From contig CAJNOP010000026.1 in the NCBI GenBank assembly GCA_905250075.1, forward strand, positions 503,193 through 567,192: a DNA stretch of 64,000 bases, given 5' to 3'. Under the pieces are notes generated by a model. That model searched no databases, was not told the DNA's origin, and worked only from the letters and a program-made list of their open reading frames with translations. Shown here piece after piece: positions 58,601-64,000 of this stretch (its first letter is position 1; every line of letters begins with the position of its first letter). The position numbers were made by a program, and so were the translations under genes. This DNA is from Rotaria sp. Silwood1 (lineage: Eukaryota; Rotifera; Eurotatoria; Philodinida; Philodinidae).

Positions 58601-61600
58601 AATGGTTTTATTGTGTAGAAGAGTTTAAAATTATTATTTTGTATTCAGATGTAATTAGTAATGGATTCCTATTTGCTTATTCTATTAAAATTAGAAATAT
58701 TCAGAATCATGAAATTCTCATATATACTGCATCACTTCATACAGAGATATTATCATACAAAAAGTCATATTGATCATTTCTTAAAATTTAACAGTTGTTG
58801 TCAGAGTATTATAAATGCTTTTTACAATACTCATCAAATCTGTCGATTTATATGAGCAATGTAACAGATATGCTATTATTATAGTTATATCTTAGAATAG
58901 AAACAGTGACAAGATTTGAAATATTTACAATCAGCTCTCTTTATTAAGGCTTATCTCCGTACAAACTTTCTGTTACCATAGCAATAAGTTAAGGGCACGA
59001 ACTTTTTTCAGACTATTCATAGCTTATTTGCTTTTTCATTATGTACATAGTCTCGACTCAAATACGATATATCAATTGAAAAACTTTTCTGGTTAGTTCA
59101 AAATGACATTTGCTTTTTTACTCATGAGATCGATTTAATTGCTAACGAGAATTTATACGGTATGTTCAGATACTTGCTTTTAAGTTGATTTAGTAAGCAA
59201 ATGTTTGTTCAAGATACAACAATCCTAAGTATGTATTCGAACAAGACATTGTTTTAAAACTGAAAACTTCATTTTGAGATCATTTAAATAGTTTTTTTTC
59301 TCTTTATCTGCTATTATTTAGAATAATAAGACGAACATTAAAATAAACTTACTTGATAAATTCCATACATTCATTATTGAAATTTTCACGTTCTCTATCC
59401 GAACATAAATCATGATAAACAGTACTTAAAACACATGATATATGCATTTTAGTTTGTTCTGTTAGTGGATATTGTTTTTTTTCAGTATCAGATAAATTTG
59501 GTACTGTTGATGCTACTCGTAATACTTTAGGTACACCTAATTGACCAAAACAATAAAATAAAATAAATTTTAATTTAATAATAACCTGATAGAATAAATT
59601 TGCTTGTCCAATCACAACCACTTGCCTTATCAACATATTTAACAATAAGATCAAGACAACAATCACGTCCAATACCTGAACATGTTTTATCATCAATTAA
59701 ATCAAGTAACATACGAAATGTTTCATTAATAAATTCAGTAACATATGGATCTAAATTTTTAAAAGCAAAAATATTTTTGTATAAATTCATTTTTTTTCTT
59801 CTTTAATTAATAAATCAATACCAAAATTATATGAAACATTAACAGGTTTACGAACTTTTCGTCGATTTTCAAAATCACATATTGACATAATCATATTACT
59901 AATTAATATAGATGCATTTGTTGGTATTTCTGCATCATTCATTGCAAAACAACGAGCAATTGGTTTCAAACCAAGTTTATTATAAACTGTTTCAGCCTAG
60001 GACAACAAAAAAAATAAATCATGATTTATTATCATAATAGTTTAATTATTCATAATAAAATTCTGTTTTGTTTGTTTTTCGATTTTTTCTGCAGAAATAT
60101 CCGAAGCTTAAGATTTTATGAATATGAACTGTAATTTTCAAATAATTCGAAAAAAGATAAAGATGATATTCAGAAGGATTTCATTTTGAATATATAAATT
60201 TATAATTGGTACTTCATAATACGAGTTGTTCATCCTCAATAGCTTAAGCATACATTCCACAGCAACAACAGAAAATTAAAGAAATTTCAAAAAACAAAAA
60301 ATCAATGCTACATTTAAAATCTTTTTTATATTGTCATATTTTCCACTTTAGAATAGATTATATGTTTCATATTATTGAAATCTACTTCTAACAATGGATA
60401 ACAGTTTTATCAGTAGAAAAATGATCATTTTAAATGAAATTCAGACATTCAAGTCAAAAAAAAAATACTTTTTCGAATATTATGATAGATATTTAAGAAA
60501 AAAAAAAATAGAAGAAAGTTTTAAAAATTTTACTCGTCTATATGAATTTTTAACAATTTCAGCCAATATTCTCAATGTACCAAGAACAGACGTTCGATCA
60601 TCTCGTTGAATAAACTCTTTCATATGTTTTAGATCAATATCATAATTAAGAATTGCTTCGGCACCAGGAGTATCACGTGATACAACAACAAGATTATTTA
60701 TTGCCTAAAATAAAACATAAAAATTTAATTGAATATTCAAGAATAAATATCTTCAATATGCATATTACCTATTAATGAAAATAATCCATGCATAAAAATG
60801 ATGAACAAAGGAAAACTCATGCAATACATGCAAAAAGTACAATAAATCTAATTTTCCAGCAAAAAAAAAAAGAAAACTTTTTTGGTGCATCATCAAACCA
60901 AATTTGATTCATACAGTTTCTTGTTGATTTGATTTAGAAATAATAGTTTCAAACATTTGTTGAATTTGATTATTTAATTGTGTTTGTTGTGAAATCTTGT
61001 TAAAAAATACAATAAATAAACAAAAAAAAAATATATAAAACTTAAAAAACTACTTTGCTCTGTGCACTTTCACGTAATTTTCGTAAAAGATTATATGTTT
61101 GTTCATCTGGAGATCCGCCTTTTGATGAAACAGACATTAATCGTTGAGCATCGGATATAGCTTCATTTAATTTTCCCATACGTTCAAAAGCATTTGCTCG
61201 ACGAAATAATGATTTTTGATCAGCAGGTGTATACTCAAGTGCTATAAAATAAATAAGAAAATGAAACTGTTAGTACAATTCCTCTAGAATTCAAATATGA
61301 AACATGATGCAATTGTTATTGCTAATTACACGCGAAACTGTTTTATTTTATCTATATTAAAATACATTTCTTTAACTTATTCCTCCTAAATGGTTTCTAT
61401 TAGGTGCACGCTAAAAGTTTAGAAACGAACTATTTTCGCATTTTTTTTCTTTGACGATAATAGCTACAACAATTTCCTACTTGTAGAGGTATTTGTCCAG
61501 TATTCTATGACAGACTTGGCGGGAGGGTTTCTGGATAACCAAAATGTCTAAAAACCGACTGTTTTGAATTCTTTCAAAAAAAAAATTTGAAAACAAATTT

Positions 61601-62404
61601 AGCTAATAGAGAATAAGATTTCATCGAGCTCGTCATGACTTATCTTCAACGAAAAGTACCAAAGAGTAGAACACAATAAATTCTCATACAAATAACATAA
61701 AAGACTTTTAGGTTCATCGCACAATGATTGGCATTCTTTGAAAATAGACCGTGAAGAGCTCAGCGATATCTTCTCTTGTTCAGAAACATTTTAAATAAAA
61801 TCCAGAAAACTCGACGACGGGGGGCGAAGTCTTGGTTTTTCAGAAATCTTTCATCCAAATCTATTAACCAGAATTAAATAAGTGACTCTTCTGAGAGGAA
61901 TTTATTTTAGTAAACAAATTTTTCATCGATTTTTTTCTAACTGTTACCGTTAAGAAAGAAAGTAAAAAAATACTCCGTATATAAATTTTTTGTCTCTACT
62001 TTATTATCACTAGATGTTATAGTTATACCGTCTGTGATCGTATAAGAATATTTGTCACATCTCAAAAGAAGCTCAAATCGCTATCCTTATGCTTTAACAC
62101 TCCTTTTAGATTCTGTTGGGTAAAAAACAAAAAATATAATTCTTTTTTTTAACAGAATTAATCGTTTTGTACCTCTTGTTGCATCTTCAACAGCATCTTC
62201 ATATTGACCTAAATTAATATAACATTGTGAACGATTGCTATGACATTTAGTTAAATCATTTCTAATTGTTTCATTTAATTGTTGATCATGAAGAATATTT
62301 ATTGCATCTGTATAACGATCAATTGCTTCTTGAAAATGTCCTTGTTTAAATGCTTGATTTCCTTGTTCACGAAGTTCTCCAGCATTAGATAATGTCGTAG
62401 TCAT
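55695..62404 (-). CDS. UNC45: UNC45 myosin chaperone (TPR + UCS)
   Basis: Eighteen exons give about 977 residues (human UNC45A/B 930-945): 62173-62404, 61054-61241, 60915-60995, 60534-60704, 59822-59996, 59586-59750, 59353-59536, 58396-58558, 58196-58330, 58038-58132, 57693-57972, 57501-57616, 57359-57425, 57189-57302, 56445-56678, 56151-56378, 55884-56078 and 55695-55805. Residues of about 8-125 are three TPRs ([40 protein letters not shown]), which bind Hsp90 in this family. The rest is armadillo-type central plus UCS domain: [34 protein letters not shown] and [11 protein letters not shown]. The end [10 protein letters not shown] matches vertebrate UNC45. It folds myosin motor domains in the cytosol. 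Only one UNC45 type is seen, as in most invertebrates. Confidence 0.95.
58800..59060. repeat. Interspersed repeat family R1, copy 4 (UNC45 intron 7)
   Basis: Contains CATCAAATCTGTCGATTTAT, ATGAGCAATGTAACAGATAT, ACAGTGACAAGATTTGAAAT, CTCCGTACAAACTTTC and CAGACTATTCATAGCTTATT in the same order as the other copies; it lacks their 5' part. Confidence 0.6.
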
Positions 62405-62499
62405 ATTTTATCTGAAAAAAGAAAAAAAAAAAAGAACATTGTATGTTTTCGTTTTGAAAAATAAATTAACATAAAATTTTGATAATAATAAACTATCGA

Positions 62500-62768
62500 T
62501 TAACTACGATTATAACGATTTCCACTACCACGTGGATTATCATCTTTATATTCATCCATTAGACGAACATTTTGTCGATGTGTTTCATCATCAATTTCAT
62601 CTAAATGTTCTTCAGATAATCGAGCTGGTTTTGGAGGTGGAACTTGAAATAATAAAATATAAAAATTAAAATGAAAAGAAATTTTAAATAATTATAATAG
62701 TACCTGGTTGTTGAGATTGTCTTTTAGTAAGATCATCATAAAATTCTTGTATAGTCATCGTTGGTAAA
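62500..62768 (-). CDS. IGBP1: Immunoglobulin-binding protein 1 / alpha4 (TAP42 family), C-terminal exons
   Basis: Two exons, 62704-62768 and 62500-62642, encode the last 69 residues. LPTMTIQEFYDDLTKRQ and DEYKDDNPRGSGNRYNRS match the conserved C-terminal blocks of the TAP42/alpha4 family (human LPTMTVSDWYEQH and DWKDTHPRGYGNRQNMG). Alpha4 binds and stabilises the PP2A catalytic subunit downstream of TOR. Upstream exons lie beyond a large intron that reaches the right edge. The gap to the UNC45 start on the same strand is 95 bp. Confidence 0.9.
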
Positions 62769-64000
62769 CTAAATTAAATAAAAGATTAATCATTAAAGAT
62801 AAGTAATTTTTCTTAGATAAACATATTGAATTCATATAGATTAAATATATGATTTGAAAAATCATAAATAGAGTATAATGAAAATTAATAGATCAACAAA
62901 TGTACTAAAAACAATCACCATGAATAATGAATCTTACGGATAAATAATATTCATGTATCATTAAGCATGATTAAATCTTAAGATTTAACAAAAAAATTAA
63001 TAGTAAACTATTATTTGCATTTGTGTTAATTTTCATGAAAATGATCGTATCATAAGTGAAAAAAAAATATATATATATTTATTTTCTTCTTTGTTATCAT
63101 CATTGGCAAATATTAGTTGTTAGAATCTCCACTAATTTCTTTTTAGAAAACAAATATACATGAATAGACGCGGCATTATGTGAACCACTGAAGAGTATCC
63201 AAACTTTTTCGGTTATATTATTATTATTTGAAGTCGTTATCATATTGAATTAATTATGTTGCCGAGAAATATGTTTGATCTTAGTCTTTGTAATAGTAGG
63301 ATTGCAATCATATACTCTCAAGAGTAATTATTATTTTTCTTTATCTAGTTTCAATATTCGATGAATTTTACATCCATGAATACTTAAACTACATGATTAA
63401 AACTCTTATTCGTAGTTTGATCGAATGAGCAGTTATACTCTGATTGGACGTAATATGTCTGAGTCCCTCAAAAAACTCAAGTCACTCAATTGATCATGAT
63501 TCAATGGAGTTCTAGTCTAATAGTGAAACTCGTCATGATTTGCTATTACCATCAATAGTAGTTAGAAGTGCAGATTCCATTCCAACGATGTAAAACGCAT
63601 TTATTCCTATGTCTAATTGATAACATATTATTAATTCTTTCACACGAGAAATTGAAGATAAAGCAATAAAAAGCCCTCATCTCTATATATTAATTACATT
63701 TTTAGCCCTATATCTTTATACTTGTTTTATTAATATTTTATTCGTCCTATGGATGTGAAGTCTCTTGTTTTATATTGTTCATTTCATTCTTACTGGAAAA
63801 TATATAATAAAGTTTATGAACATGATGATATTGTCAATAATTTTTATAGAAACAAACGATCGTAATGTATTCTACAAGATGTGTCCTACCAGGGCGAACT
63901 TTTTACTGTCGTATTCTTTAGAGCTCGTTGAGTCCAAAATTTTTCCCCCCCAACTGAAGAAAACTATCAGCTCATGTTTTTGCATTTAAATATTAATTCA
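62769..64000. other. Presumed intron of IGBP1 gene
   Basis: No exon matching the alpha4 helical N-terminal domain was found on the minus strand up to the window edge, and no other gene was recognised. A TA run lies near 63070 and a C7 run near 63945. Confidence 0.5.

Noticed and set aside
59349-59696. 115-codon minus-strand frame starting upstream of an UNC45 exon
   Set aside because: Only the part 59353-59536 is coding; the N-terminal extension is an intron read through in frame.
63765-63989. 74-codon plus-strand open frame at the right edge
   Set aside because: No homology; it lies in the presumed IGBP1 intron.

Overview
The window is animal nuclear DNA. Nearly every gene is cut into short coding exons by small introns (many about 50-90 bp) bounded by GT and AG, the DNA is very AT-rich with long poly-T/poly-A tracts, and the gene set is metazoan: Dispatched-like RND protein, UNC45, WDR90/POC16, HEATR4, renalase and a Ly6 protein. 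Two of these, WDR90 and HEATR4, point to an organism with centrioles and motile cilia. A rotifer (bdelloid type) is my best guess from base composition and intron style, but no lineage-specific marker is present. All gene models below were assembled by reading exons, splice sites and phases by hand.

Layout. 1-693 (-): secreted tandem Ly6/uPAR-domain protein running off the left edge. 829-6757 (-): HEATR4-like HEAT-repeat protein of 20 exons, divergent from 7050-11776 (+), an ADP-ribosyltransferase (PARP family) whose last intron holds a 1.3-kb near-palindrome. 11777-17234: gene-free. 17235-26177 (+): divergent Dispatched-like membrane protein with large transposon-bearing introns. 27579-29819 (-): two tandem paralogous EF-hand proteins. 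29820-40240: about 10 kb with almost no genes apart from two related small secreted-protein genes (33436-33751 and 36520-36857, -) and two foldback elements. 40241-41653 (+): RWDD4, convergent by 59 bp with WDR90 (41713-49930, -), which is head-to-head with renalase (50239-51836, +). 51987-53164: decayed hAT transposon. 54459-55531 (-): POLR3F. 55695-62404 (-): UNC45. 62500-62768 (-): the last two exons of IGBP1.

The right half is mostly housekeeping. POLR3F, UNC45 and IGBP1 lie on one strand only 96-163 bp apart. The left and middle parts carry the less ordinary material: small secreted families, EF-hand paralogues with an unusual loop, a Dispatched relative lacking most of the RND acidic residues, and several inverted-repeat elements. 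At least four introns carry copies of one unclassified interspersed repeat. No rRNA, tRNA, CRISPR or retroviral-type element was recognised.
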